A stretch of 34,196 bases of DNA from an uncultured Clostridium sp. GTDB lineage: Bacteria > Bacillota > Clostridia > TANB77 > CAG-508. The translations under genes were made by a program, and so were the position numbers. The DNA is taken from contig CAOKRC010000022.1 in the NCBI GenBank assembly GCA_948471035.1, forward strand, positions 1 through 34,196, read 5' to 3'. This document shows, in pieces, positions 16,661 to 27,120 of the stretch. The notes beneath the pieces are model-generated. The model worked only from the letters and a program-made list of their open reading frames with translations. It made no database searches and was not told the origin of the DNA. How positions within the stretch are numbered: position 1 is the first letter of the stretch; each line of letters begins with the position of its first letter.

Positions 16661-16948
16661 TTAGCCATCGGTTAATGCTTTACACCAGTTATTTCCTTGT
16701 TCAAATTCTGTAACATAGTAACTCTGTTCATCTAAGAACTCTCCTGCTTTCCGTACAACCTTAACCTTGATTTTTCCTGAGCCGTCGTTCTCATCAATTA
16801 CTTCTGTAACCCATCCCTGCCGTTGTTGTGAATTAGGAATAAATGAAACTTCATTGACATACATTCCTTCACAAATCCACCTTCCGAAGTAGTCTTTTAC
16901 AGATTCTCTGTCTTCAAAATCGCCATCTACAAATACTGGTATTAACAT
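16661..16948 (-). CDS. 95-aa hypothetical protein in a foreign, self-contained cassette
   Basis: This small soluble protein belongs to no family that I recognise. It is acidic, rich in Gly and aromatics, has two Cys, and reads like a small beta-rich fold (G-W-V-T-E-V-I, then K-I-K-V-K-V-V-R-K-A-G). Its codon use differs from every neighbour: G/C-ending codons are common, the G+C content is visibly higher, and it has two in-frame CGG codons (16820-16822 and 16751-16753) that must be read normally. It has a private strong promoter (17034-17062), a hairpin leader, AGGAGG before the ATG and a terminator after the stop. All this suggests recent acquisition as cargo from a less AT-rich donor. Confidence 0.7.
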   Translation of the reverse strand: MLIPVFVDGDFEDRESVKDYFGRWICEGMYVNEVSFIPNSQQRQGWVTEVIDENDGSGKIKVKVVRKAGEFLDEQSYYVTEFEQGNNWCKALTDG

Positions 16949-16969
16949 AGCCTTTCCTCCTTAATATTC

Positions 16970-16993
16970 ATCTCGGAGTTTTTCCCCCGAGAT
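16970..16993 (-). promoter_or_regulatory. Hairpin in the 5' leader of the 95-aa gene
   Basis: A 7-bp perfect stem (ATCTCGG / CCGAGAT) with a 10-nt loop lies between the promoter at 17034-17062 and the AGGAGG of the 95-aa gene. On the minus strand it has no U-tract, so it is more likely an mRNA-stability or regulatory leader than a terminator; on the plus strand five Ts follow, but no plus-strand gene precedes it. Confidence 0.5.
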
Positions 16994-17033
16994 TTTTGAA
17001 TCACCTCAAAGGGTATTAATAGTTGTCATAATT

Positions 17034-17062
17034 ATTTTAATGTAAAATTTGCATAATGTCAA
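17034..17062 (-). promoter_or_regulatory. Sigma-70-type promoter for the 95-aa gene
   Basis: On the minus strand, a consensus -35 TTGACA (17057-17062), a 17-nt spacer and -10 TAAAAT (17034-17039) point at the 95-aa gene about 85 bp downstream. This is the best promoter in the window. Confidence 0.82.
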
Positions 17063-17121
17063 CTATTTTAAGACATTTTTAAAGTCAAATTTTGCATATT
17101 TTTATCTTATCTCATAATTTG

Positions 17122-17493
17122 TTATTGCCATTCCCATTTTGAATAATATTTGTTTGTAGAAAATAAAATGTATTCTTTTTCACTACCATTACTATATACC
17201 AACATTCCACCCATTTGTTCTTCAGATATAAAGTAGAAACCTCTATTTTCCATATATTCATCTAAATATTGTCCACTGCTTTTATCTGATGTATCTGCTG
17301 TTTTACTAAATCCCACCCTGTTAGGATTATTTTGTACTATTGTATATTCTTTATCTGTAAATAAAATTTCTAACATTCCAAAACAAGAAGAAAATGGATT
17401 CCAAACATTGAATTTAGCTATTGAAAATATTGTAGCACTAACTAAAATTAGAATACACATTATAATCGTTATAATAATTCCTTTTCTTTTCAT
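17122..17493 (-). CDS. Small membrane-anchored protein of the cargo operon
   Basis: This protein of about 123 aa has a basic N-terminus, one hydrophobic segment (I-I-I-T-I-I-M-C-I-L-I-L-V) and an extracytoplasmic domain of about 95 residues with two short beta-like motifs (E-Y-T-I-V-Q-N-N and E-Y-I-L-F-S-T-N). I do not recognise the domain. I chose the ATG at 17493, preceded by GGGAGG; the GTG at 17523 lies inside the zeta-like gene and lacks a site. It is the last gene of the MFS/zeta unit. An exported sensor or immunity-type partner is possible but not shown. Confidence 0.6.
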   Translation of the reverse strand: MKRKGIIITIIMCILILVSATIFSIAKFNVWNPFSSCFGMLEILFTDKEYTIVQNNPNRVGFSKTADTSDKSSGQYLDEYMENRGFYFISEEQMGGMLVYSNGSEKEYILFSTNKYYSKWEWQ

Positions 17494-17512
17494 AAATCCT
17501 CCCTCGTATAAA

Positions 17513-18388
17513 TTATCTTTCACTATCTAAATCTTCTGGTTTAATATGTTCCGCACTCTTACTATTCACTATTTCAAGATATATTTTTTCAATTTTGTTA
17601 AGTTCGTCAAATTGCTCTTGGGGTGCATTTCTATTTATCATTGCTTTTTTTATATTATTAGTTCTTGTTTCATAATCAAGACAAACTTGTTCATTACTTT
17701 CTTTTCTAAGTCTTTCTAATAAACTTAAACCATCATTTCCAACAGGAATCATATCAAATCCATTATTTCTTGGTACAATATAATTTACTTTCACTCCACA
17801 AGCTAAACATTTTGAAATAAAATCTGGTAATAAATTATAACATCTATTATGTGCTTCAATATTTGATAATCTAGCATTTTTACTTTTTAATATAGTTTTT
17901 TCGTATCTTTCTCTTGTCGCAAGTAAACTTGCTAAATTTCCTGTAACTACTAAATCTATAGTTGCATCGTATTCATCTGGAATAGCCTTAATTGTTTCTA
18001 ACAAACTATAATCAACTGGTGCTTTTTCTCTTAAAGCTGAATAGCTATTAGCCATTGCATAAGAAAAAAGTTCATCTCCCCATAAATGTGCATCAAAATT
18101 TGTAAGTTTTGTATAATATGTTGGATATTTATCTAGTATTTCATCAGAATATTTACTAAAACGGCGATAGTCATCAGAGTTTATAATTGTATAACTAGAT
18201 AAATCAGTATTTTGTATAAATGTGGTTTTTCCACATCCTGGTTGACCTATAACAAACATAATGGATGGGTCTTTTTCAGCAACTTTATTTAAAAATACTC
18301 TTTTCTTAAGTTCGTTTAAAATCTTTCTATGTTCATCTTCAGATAATTTATAACTTTCAATTAGTTTCTCTAAAAATTCATTTTCCAT
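17513..18388 (-). CDS. Zeta-toxin-like P-loop kinase
   Basis: This 291-aa protein resembles zeta toxins, which phosphorylate UDP-N-acetylglucosamine or related sugars and poison wall synthesis. The P-loop G-Q-P-G-C-G-K-T is at residues 48-55. I-I-N-S-D-D-Y-R-R-F (68-77) matches the substrate-binding Asp region and a later R-E-R-Y-E-K-T-I-L segment has Arg residues in the usual place. The N-terminal helix pair (E-E-H-R/K-I-L-N-E-L) is typical of clostridial zeta proteins. No epsilon-type antitoxin gene is visible beside it: upstream is an MFS transporter (21-bp gap) and downstream the small anchored protein. It may be a toxin with an unusual or distant partner, or a kinase co-opted for another task. 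The fold call is good; the role is uncertain. Confidence 0.75.
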   Translation of the reverse strand: MENEFLEKLIESYKLSEDEHRKILNELKKRVFLNKVAEKDPSIMFVIGQPGCGKTTFIQNTDLSSYTIINSDDYRRFSKYSDEILDKYPTYYTKLTNFDAHLWGDELFSYAMANSYSALREKAPVDYSLLETIKAIPDEYDATIDLVVTGNLASLLATRERYEKTILKSKNARLSNIEAHNRCYNLLPDFISKCLACGVKVNYIVPRNNGFDMIPVGNDGLSLLERLRKESNEQVCLDYETRTNNIKKAMINRNAPQEQFDELNKIEKIYLEIVNSKSAEHIKPEDLDSER

Positions 18389-18409
18389 TTATTTTTTCTC
18401 ACTTTCGAA

Positions 18410-19627
18410 TTAAATTTTGTATGTCTTTAACTTATCACATAATTTTTTATTAACAAATATTTCTCCAATACTTAAACCTAATAAAATAAATTCTATTACT
18501 ATTAGCTCATATTTCATTAAAATTAGTGTGAAAATTGCACTTAAAATTAATGTTCCTAGTCTTCTATAAACTTCTATATCTATTACAATTTTTTGTTGTT
18601 CTTCTTTATCAGAAATACTTAATGCTACATCTTCAATATATATTTGGAAAGAATCTCTTGTTGCTAGTATTAAGAAAAATCCTAATGACATTATTATCAC
18701 TTTATATATAAATTCTACATTAATATAATGACCTATAATTAATAATGAAAATGCCATACTTAAGCAAATTGTTAATACTATACTCATCTTGTCTTTTATT
18801 TTTGAATATACTTTTCCAAATACTATATTTCCTACTAATCTTGCAATTCTTGAAATAAATACTATTGTTGTTATATAGTATGTTACCATCTCAATTGACA
18901 AGAATTTTTGAAAATCATATTGCATAAATAATTTACTATTATTTTGTCCCATTTTTATGATTGAATAAAATACTGCATTAGATAATATTACTAAAAATAT
19001 AACTGAAGTTATTTTTACTTTCTTTTTATTCTCTTTAATTTCTCTGGTTTCATTTGTTTTTGCTTCGTAGTACATAAATGCAAGTCCAATTAATAATATA
19101 TATATTATAATTGACAAATACATTGGCAAATATTGATTTATATTGAATAATTTTCCTGCTACTAATGCTGTGAGTAAAGTTATAATTGAGTACATTATTT
19201 TTGATTTATTCCTTATTTTATAATAATCATCTTTTCTATTTACTGCATTTAGATTACTTTTTAAGATAATTTCATCCATATTTAAAAACATAAATGCTAT
19301 TTCGTTTATACTTTTATATAACAACATTAAAGCAAATGATTTTCCAAATGTTAATACTAATGCTGCAATTAATAATAATATCGCACCTAATCTTAAAGAA
19401 TTTACATTACCTATCTTTTTTACAGTTGCTAGTATAGCCTTTTGTGATATTATACATATAATTAAAGCTACCATAGTCATTGCCGTTATTTGGCTTGCAT
19501 TTAACCCTTTTACCAATGTTAGAAATAAAGTATCTATTGGTACGAAAAATATCATATCTCCTGTAAAAGATGCAAATATTGGGTATATTTTTATACTTCG
19601 TTTTATTTTCTTTATATCTTGCTCCAT
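18410..19627 (-). CDS. MFS-type membrane transporter
   Basis: A 405-aa protein almost wholly made of hydrophobic helices (I count 10-12), with the loop pattern of a major facilitator: a basic N-terminus, helices 1-6, a Lys/Glu-rich central loop (T-R-E-I-K-E-N-K-K-K-V-K) near residue 200, then helices 7-12. No substrate-specific motif is evident. It could export a drug, peptide or metabolite. It is the first gene of the cargo unit, with a promoter at 19673-19700 and AGGAG about 13 nt before the ATG, and precedes the zeta-like kinase by 21 bp. Very AT-rich like the backbone. Confidence 0.75.
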   Translation of the reverse strand: MEQDIKKIKRSIKIYPIFASFTGDMIFFVPIDTLFLTLVKGLNASQITAMTMVALIICIISQKAILATVKKIGNVNSLRLGAILLLIAALVLTFGKSFALMLLYKSINEIAFMFLNMDEIILKSNLNAVNRKDDYYKIRNKSKIMYSIITLLTALVAGKLFNINQYLPMYLSIIIYILLIGLAFMYYEAKTNETREIKENKKKVKITSVIFLVILSNAVFYSIIKMGQNNSKLFMQYDFQKFLSIEMVTYYITTIVFISRIARLVGNIVFGKVYSKIKDKMSIVLTICLSMAFSLLIIGHYINVEFIYKVIIMSLGFFLILATRDSFQIYIEDVALSISDKEEQQKIVIDIEVYRRLGTLILSAIFTLILMKYELIVIEFILLGLSIGEIFVNKKLCDKLKTYKI

Positions 19628-19672
19628 TTTTAGCTATAATCTCCTAACAAACTACTTTTGTTTTTTAATATG

Positions 19673-19700
19673 ATTATATCACAAACTTCTATCAATTCAA
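19673..19700 (-). promoter_or_regulatory. Promoter of the MFS/zeta cargo operon
   Basis: On the minus strand, -35 TTGAAT (19695-19700), a 16-nt spacer and a perfect -10 TATAAT (19673-19678) lie about 45 bp upstream of the MFS start. The 78-bp gap after the methyltransferase-helicase contains nothing else. Confidence 0.72.
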
Positions 19701-19705
19701 TAGCT

Positions 19706-22700
19706 TTATCTTATTTCATCTCTATCATAATCTTGACATTTTTTATCTTTATCTTCAGCTAGTTCTTCTTGTTCTACATCATCAATTATTTCATTTTCTT
19801 TATCATTAATTTCTAGTTCTTTATTTAATTCATTTAATCTTTTTATTTTTTCCTCTAATTCTTGTTCCTTATCAAATGGTATTTTTACATCATTTTTAGC
19901 ATTTTCAAATTGTTGTTGTAAATTTTCTAGTGTAACTTTTGTTTTTTCTAGTGTCTTTTCTATATCAGATAACACATTATCTATTCTTGTTATATTTCCA
20001 AAAACATCTTTTCCTAATTTAACAACATATGAAGAATTACTTTTCATATTTAAAATGAAATCTCCACATACTATTTCAAGGTACATTTTCATACCTTTAT
20101 ATGTTCCTATTTCTTCTGATTCTTTATCAGTTTTGTTTTTACATATCTCTAATATCATTTTTCCTGCTTCTTCTTTTTCATTATACTGTTTTCCTTTTAA
20201 AATCATAGGCGAAAATTTATCTTCCTCATTAGTTATAGTATTTGTTCTTACAATTTCAATGTCTTTTTGAATATTCTTTATTAAGTCTTCATTCTTTTTT
20301 ATTTCAATAGGGTAATATTTAACTATTGAATCTTCTAACATATAAATTTGGCTTAGATAACTTTGCTTTAATAGTTTTAATTTTGAAACCTCTGCATCTA
20401 AATTAGTTTTTTCTATTATTAATGGATTTCCTGCTGCTAGGGCTTTAATTTCTGCATAAGAAAGTGCTTTTTCATCAATGTCTTCTGCAGAACGAACTAT
20501 TGCTTTTGAGGTCATTATTTGAGATATAAACCTTTGCTTATTTTCTACTAATTGATATAAATATGCATCGAATGTTCCTTCTGTAACATAGGTAAATACA
20601 TCTATCTCATCATTTTCATTACCTTGCCTTATTCCGTCTTCCATTTCTTTGGGTAAGGTCAGCAGGTCTCCACGGACAGTCTAAGTGGTGTATAGCTTTA
20701 ATTTTTGTTTGTACATTCGTTCCTGCTCCCATTTTATTTGTTGACCCCATTAAAACTCTTACTTGTCCACTTCTAACCTTTGCAAATAACTCTTTTTTTC
20801 TTGTTTCTGTATTTGCTTCGTGTATAAAAGCTATTTCGTCTTTTGGTATGCCTTTTGCTATTAGCTTTCTTTTTAAGTCTGTATAAACATCTGTAAATGC
20901 TCTATCTTTTAATTGCCATTTACCGTCTTTTTCTTCCATTTCATAAGGATTATCATCTGTTCCTAATACCTTTGGAGTTGATAAATCACAAAAAACTAAC
21001 TGTGTTGCTTTGTTGTCTTTATTCTTTTCCCATATATCATATATATTATTTGCACAAATATTTACTTTACTATTTTCGAAGTCTGGTAGTATTTCATTTA
21101 ATAACCTTTGATCTAATGCTAGTTTTCTACCCTCATTTGTAATTTTAAGCATATTATCTGTTTTTGAATCAACTTGTTTTTTTCTAATTGCATCTGCTCT
21201 TTTTCCTAATCCCTCTACCATTTCTTTTTGTATATCGCTAGGCTTAACGGCAACATTATGAAAGTTAGCTTTTGGTACTGGTAAATTCAACGTTTCTGCA
21301 GTTTGTATATCTGCAATTTCTTTAAACATACTCATAAGCTCTGGAAGATTATAAAATTTTGCAAATCGAGTTTTTGCTCTATAACCTGTCCCTTCTGGTG
21401 CAAGTTCTATTGCTGTTACTGTTTCTCCAAAAGTAGAAGCCCAAGCGTCAAATTGCAATAAATCTTTATGCTCTAATGAATTATATTGTAAATATCTTTG
21501 CATTGTATACATTTCTACCATTGAATTAGATATAGGTGTACCAGTAGCAAATACAATACCTTTTCCTCCAGTTAGTTCATCTAAATACTGACATTTCATA
21601 AATAAGTCTGAACTTTTTTGTGCTTCACTCTGTGCAATTCCTCCTACATTTCTCATTTTCGTATACAAAAACAAATTCTTGAAATAGTGTGCTTCGTCTA
21701 CAAAAATTCTATCACATCCAAGTTGTTCGAATGTTACAACATTATCTTTTTTACTTTGGTCATTTAGTTTTTTTAGCTTTTCTTCAATTTTTTCTTTGCT
21801 TTTTTCTAATTGTTTTATAGAATAATATTCTCCGTCATTGTTTCTTAAATCATTTATTCCTAAAGACAAGTCATTTATCTGTCTTTTTAATATTTTTTCT
21901 TGTCTTTCTTTTGACATTGGAATTTTCTCAAACTGGCTATGTCCTATAATTATTGCATCATATTCCCCAGTAGCTATTTTTGAGCAAAACTTCTTGCGAT
22001 TATTAGTTGCGAAATCCTTTTTTGTTGCAACCAGAATATTTGCTGATGGGTATAATTGTAAAAATTCACTTGCGAACTGTTCTATAATATGATTTGGAAC
22101 AACAAATAAAGACTTAGAACATAATCCAAGTCTTTTTGACTCCATAGCACCTGCTACCATTTCAAAAGTTTTTCCTGCACCAACCTCGTGTGCTAATAAA
22201 GTATTTCCACCATAAAGTATGTGAGCAATAGCATTTACTTGGTGTTTTCTTAAAGATATTTCTGGATTTATTCCTCCAAATGTTATATATTGCCCATCAT
22301 ATTCTCTTGGTCTAATATTATTAAATTTTTCATTATATTCTGTTACTAATCTTTCTCGTCTTGCCTGGTCTTTCCAAATCCAGTCTTCAAATTTACTCTT
22401 AATTAAATCTTGTTTTGCCTGTGCTATTGCAGTTTCTTTTGTATTTAATACTCTCTGTTCTTTTCCGTTAATATCAATAACTGTATCAAATATTCTTACA
22501 TCTTTTAAATTTAGTGTGTTTTCTATTATTTTATATGCATTTGCTCTAGTTGTTCCATAAGTATTTATTGCTTTTATATTTCCAGTATCTTCACTTTTAC
22601 CACTTATATTCCACTCTGAGGTATAATCTGAATAATGTACTTTTATATAATCTCTTTTATATTTACTTGTTTCTAACAATTCAAACATAAACTCTTCAAT

Positions 22701-25700
22701 ATCTGATGGTGGTATCCAAGTTGCTCCTAATCTAACACTTATTTCACTAGCTGATAAATCTTTTATTTTTACTTGTTCTAATGCTTTTACATTCACATCA
22801 TATTCTGGGTTATTTTCTGCAAATCTTTTAGCTATTTTTAGTTTTTCTCTGACATTACCAGAAAGATATTCATCTACAGTTAGATATTCTTCACTTATAG
22901 GGTCTTTATATATACTACCCTCTAAATCTTTTATAATTTCTTCCTGCATCTTTCCAGTTATTTCTTGCATATATTCTATATCAACCCTAGCTTTTTCTGA
23001 TATTGATAAAATTAAAGCATCAATACTATTATCTGCTTTTGTAATTACTTTATTAGGCTTTATAGTTCTTTTTGAAAACATATCTGCTTTTCTTACAAAT
23101 TGTTTATTTTCATTTAATATCTCCAATGAGCATAACAAATAGTAACTACTATCTTCTGAAAACGCTCTTTCATTTGTTCTACTATTTATTAATCCATAAT
23201 TCTTTACAAAATAATCATATAATCCATTTAGCCTTGCTTGTAATTGTTTTATTTCTTCATCAGAGCCATCATCTAGTTGTACTTCAATCAGATTTCTTAC
23301 ACAATCTCTTATTGTTATCATACTTTTAATTCTATTTATCGTTGTTAATGGTAACTCTTGTAAGTACATTTGACTATTTTCTCTATAATAAACTTGTTCA
23401 TCAACTATTGTATATGAAAAGTTCCTTACACTTGGGTCTGCTGGAATACTTGTTTCTTCTTCGTCTATAATATCTATTTGATAATCTTCGATTTCTGCAT
23501 TTAAGTTTTGTATTGCATTTTCTAACAAATCATCTAATTTTGTATTTTCATATGGCTTACAAGCAAAATCCATACCATATTGTGTAGATTCTTCTTTCAT
23601 TTCTCCTAAAATCATCTCTGGATGGTCAACAAAATACTTATTCATTTTAATGCCATCTTCTGTTGTATCTAATTGTACCCATTCATCTTCAATATCTGTA
23701 ATTCTATCTCTTTTCTTTAAAAATATAATATCTGTTGTGACCTCTGTTCCTGCATTCTTTTTAAAAGTGTCATCTGGTAATCGTATAGCTCCTATAAGTT
23801 CTGCTCTTTGTGAAATGTATCTTCTTACACTTTCATCTTTTTTATCTAATGTTCCTTTGCTCGTAATAAATGCTATTACTCCATTTGGTCTAATTTTGTC
23901 TAATGTCTTTGCAAAAAAATAATCGTGAATTACGAACTTATTTTTATCATATCTTTTATCATAAGGTTTGAAATCTCCAAAAGGTACATTTCCAACAGCA
24001 ACATCAAAAAATGAGTCTGGAAGTTCTACGTCTTCAAACCCTTTTACTGCTATCGTATTTTTTTGATATAGCTGACTTGCTATTCTACCTGAAATACTAT
24101 CTAACTCTACTCCATACATTTTACATTGATTTAATGTATCTGGTAGCATTCCTAAAAAATTACCAACACCGACAACTTGGCTCTAATATATTACCTTTTT
24201 CTAGTCCCATATTCTCTAATGCTTTATATATAGATTTTATAACTATTGGTGGTGTATAAAAAGCAGTTAGTGTTGACCTTTTTGCTTCTGTATATTCTTT
24301 TTCAGTTAGTAATGAATTTAATTCTTTATACTCTGCATTCCAACTGTCATTTCTACTATCAAATGCTTCTGGTAGTCCACCCCAACCAATATATTTTGAT
24401 AATATTTCCTGTTCTTCTTTTGTTGCATATCTATTCTGTTCTTCGCATAATTTAAGTACCTTAATAGCTGCAATATTATTTTGATATTTTTCTCTTTTTG
24501 TTCCAACTCCCAAATCATTATCTTTAATTTTGTAATTATTTCTTTCTTCCATTGGTATTTCTGGATGTAAATCAAAATACTCTATCTTATTTCTGCGTTT
24601 TCTCTTTATATTTGCTTTTAACGGTACATTATCTTGATTTTCTTCTTGTTCTTTAATCTCTATTGTTGCTTCACTGTTTTCTATTTTCTGTTCTTCTTTT
24701 TGTTCTTTATTCTCTTGTTTTTCTTGTATTTCATTTATACTATTTTCTTCTTGAATTTTATCTTGTATTCTTTTTCCTGTCCTTAATTTATCATTAGCAG
24801 GATTCTCTTTTACTTTTCTGTCGAATTCTTCTCTAGTCATTTCTTTCGTAAATAAAGGAAATGATGTATCTACTAAAACAACTCTTTCATCATTTATTGC
24901 CCTTATTTCATATTCTTCAGTTCCTATATATACAATGTCATTATTGTGAAATTCATAATATGGTAGTCTTTTTTCTAGTTCTACTATTAAACCTCTTGCT
25001 TCAACTGCCATTTCATCATCGTAGTCTATATCTTCATAACTATTTTTTAAGAACTCTATATATGCTCTTAAATTTGAATCATCATTTATATCTGCTATTA
25101 CTAATTCTATATTATCTTCATCTGTATTTTCTATTGGAAAGTTTTGATTATAAGAGACTATATCATAATCTTTTAGAAACTCATTTAATCTTTTAGCCAC
25201 CTCATAATCTTCATCTTGAATTGTTTTTTCTAATTCATTTTTTATAGGTTTTATTCCATTTACATCTAACCATTCATAATACTCATCTTGTTCTTGTATA
25301 TTAAAATATCTATCTGCACTGATTAGTTCTCTTATTCTTTTTTCTACTTGTTTCCAACTTAATAATAGTTCTGGTCTATTCTCTGCATAACCTATATATA
25401 GTCTAATTCCTTTCGCACTATGTTCTTCTGATATATCATCAGATCCATAGCTTCTTCCACCATCTCCATACTCGTGTTTCAAAAATTCTGCATTTTCTCC
25501 ACTTGATAGTCCTCTACTTAAAAATTCATAAATTCTAAATTTTCCATTTTCAATATGACTACCCTCTCTTAAAACATTATCTATTTCCTCTTGGCTAAAA
25601 GAAAAAACAGAAGTATTTTCTACTCCTGCTATATTTAATTTTTGTTCATTTTCAGTTGGTAATTCTTTTACGTATTGTTCTATGTGTATATTAGTTCTCT

Positions 25701-26865
25701 CGTTATCTGTTCTTCTGCTATCATCTTGTAATTGTTCATTAGTCCTATCCATTTCATTTGGTCTTGTGCTTTCAATTCTTCTGTTGTCCCCTCTTGTTTT
25801 GCTAATTTCTCCACTATCTGTCTTTCCATTTCCATTGCTTGTTCTTGCACTTTCGTTAATTCTTTGTTCAAGCCTTTTTCCATCAATAATATTGAATATT
25901 CTGCTTTCTTGTGTTTCATTAGGTAATGTAGTCTCATTCTTGCGTATTTGCCATTTGGTATTTCCTCTTTCTCCATCACTAAGTTCGGTACTTGATAATC
26001 TCCTACTTGTTTGTATTCTATTTTCGTCATTTTCATTTCCTCCTCTTTCAATTTCTTTACTATTAGAATACTCTCCTTTTTCATTTTTAACAAATGTGTG
26101 ATTTATATTTTTTTCTTCATTTTGTAGATTTACTATTGTCTTTGCAATTTCTCTTAAACCCATTTCTGCTATATCACTTATTGCAGTACCTAATGCTGTA
26201 ATTATTTTATCATTATTAAAATCTTTAATAAATGTAAATTGTTCCATACCTATTTTTTCTCTAGCATTTATACCACATCTAGTCATCATCATATATGAAA
26301 CGCTTGCCCATACTGTTATGAGTGTAATATCGTGTATTTCATCATCTGATAAATTTTCTAATACAGTTCCCTTTTTATATTGGTGTATTGTAGATAAATA
26401 ATCTTGAATGTTGTCTGATACCATAGTATAAGCATTTGCAATAATGTTTTCTTCTAGGCTATTTGATTCGCATTCTCCTCCAAATGTTGTTTCTAATGTT
26501 TCAATAATTTTTTCTTCATATTCTGGTTTAACACTCCATAATTTATATTCTGTACCTTTGTAGTTGTGTGTATCTGATACATCAAAAACAAGTTTAAATG
26601 GGTATTCACTATTTTCATCTTTTGAAATTACAAATATAAATTGTGCATTTTTATTAACCCATCTATTTGTCCTATCATTCCATACTTCTAATTCTGCACA
26701 AGCTCTTGCCTCTGGTCTTTGTGCATAAATCAAAATTTTGTCTACAAAATCATATTTGAAATGCCACGAAACACTGTCTAAAAACGTAGTCCAATTTTCT
26801 TCAGTTTTTGTAATACTATTTATAGTTTCTTTATACAGTTTTCTTGTTTCTACAATTTTCCCCAT
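19706..26865 (-). CDS. ICE DNA methyltransferase-helicase with two +1 shifts at CGG
   Basis: This giant backbone protein is about 2,385 aa when read through and would modify and remodel element DNA (antirestriction or establishment). An ArdC-like N-terminus (W-H-F-K-Y-D-F-V-D-K-I-L-I-Y-A-Q-R-P-E-A) and a variable Glu-rich middle precede the methyltransferase. Motif I reads N-I-L-E-P-S-C, then CGG (24169-24171); skipping C gives G-V-G-N-F-L-G. The N-V-P-F motif follows near 960. The SNF2-like helicase has Walker A (G-A-G-K-T, ~1560), D-E-A-H (~1725) and motif VI. Motif VI reads Q-R-N-G-R, then CGG (20634-20636); skipping C gives G-I-R-Q-G-N-E. The C-terminus is coiled-coil rich. Length, 7160 nt, is two over a multiple of three. 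Both shifts lie in catalytic motifs. Zero-frame reading gives three fragments of about 901, 1176 and 312 residues. Confidence 0.9.
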
Positions 26866-26879
26866 TTTGCACCTCCTTG

Positions 26880-27098
26880 CTATTTAGTATCGAGTAAAAT
26901 TTTAAACCAACTCTTATCTTGTATCATATCTTGTATTTCCCATATTATTTCAATATCGTTCATACTTACTTTATCTTGTTCCTTTAGTTTTTTAACTTCT
27001 AATACTTTTAAATTCAATATTTCTTTTTCAGTTGTTATATTTATTTTTTCTAATTTTTTTATTACTTTTTTCATTTGATTTACGCTATATGTCGCCAT
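26880..27098 (-). CDS. Hypothetical 72-aa helical protein
   Basis: A small, Lys/Glu-rich protein with an N-terminal S-V-N-Q-M-K-K-V-I-K-K-L-E-K and further amphipathic helices, ending W-F-K-I-L-L-D-T-K. No family recognised. It lies 14 bp upstream of the methyltransferase-helicase and just after the terminator at 27121-27148, so it probably leads that unit. AGAAAGTAGGTGTAAGA precedes the ATG. Confidence 0.6.
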   Translation of the reverse strand: MATYSVNQMKKVIKKLEKINITTEKEILNLKVLEVKKLKEQDKVSMNDIEIIWEIQDMIQDKSWFKILLDTK

Positions 27099-27120
27099 TC
27101 TTACACCTACTTTCTAAGTT

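Noticed and set aside
16970..16993. Riboswitch upstream of the 95-aa gene
   Set aside because: The leader is only about 80 nt with a single simple hairpin and matches no riboswitch class that I know.
363..24171. Stop-codon reassignment as the cause of the broken genes
   Set aside because: Reading TGA, TAG or TAA as sense would not restore any of the breaks; a one-base frame change is needed at each.
8529..24171. Classical slippery-site frameshifting
   Set aside because: There is no common heptamer, no shared preceding codon and no Shine-Dalgarno-like stimulator at a fixed distance; only the CGG plus A/T is common.
19706..26865. Separate methyltransferase, helicase and coiled-coil genes
   Set aside because: The breaks fall in the middle of conserved motifs; the whole is a single known ICE protein architecture.
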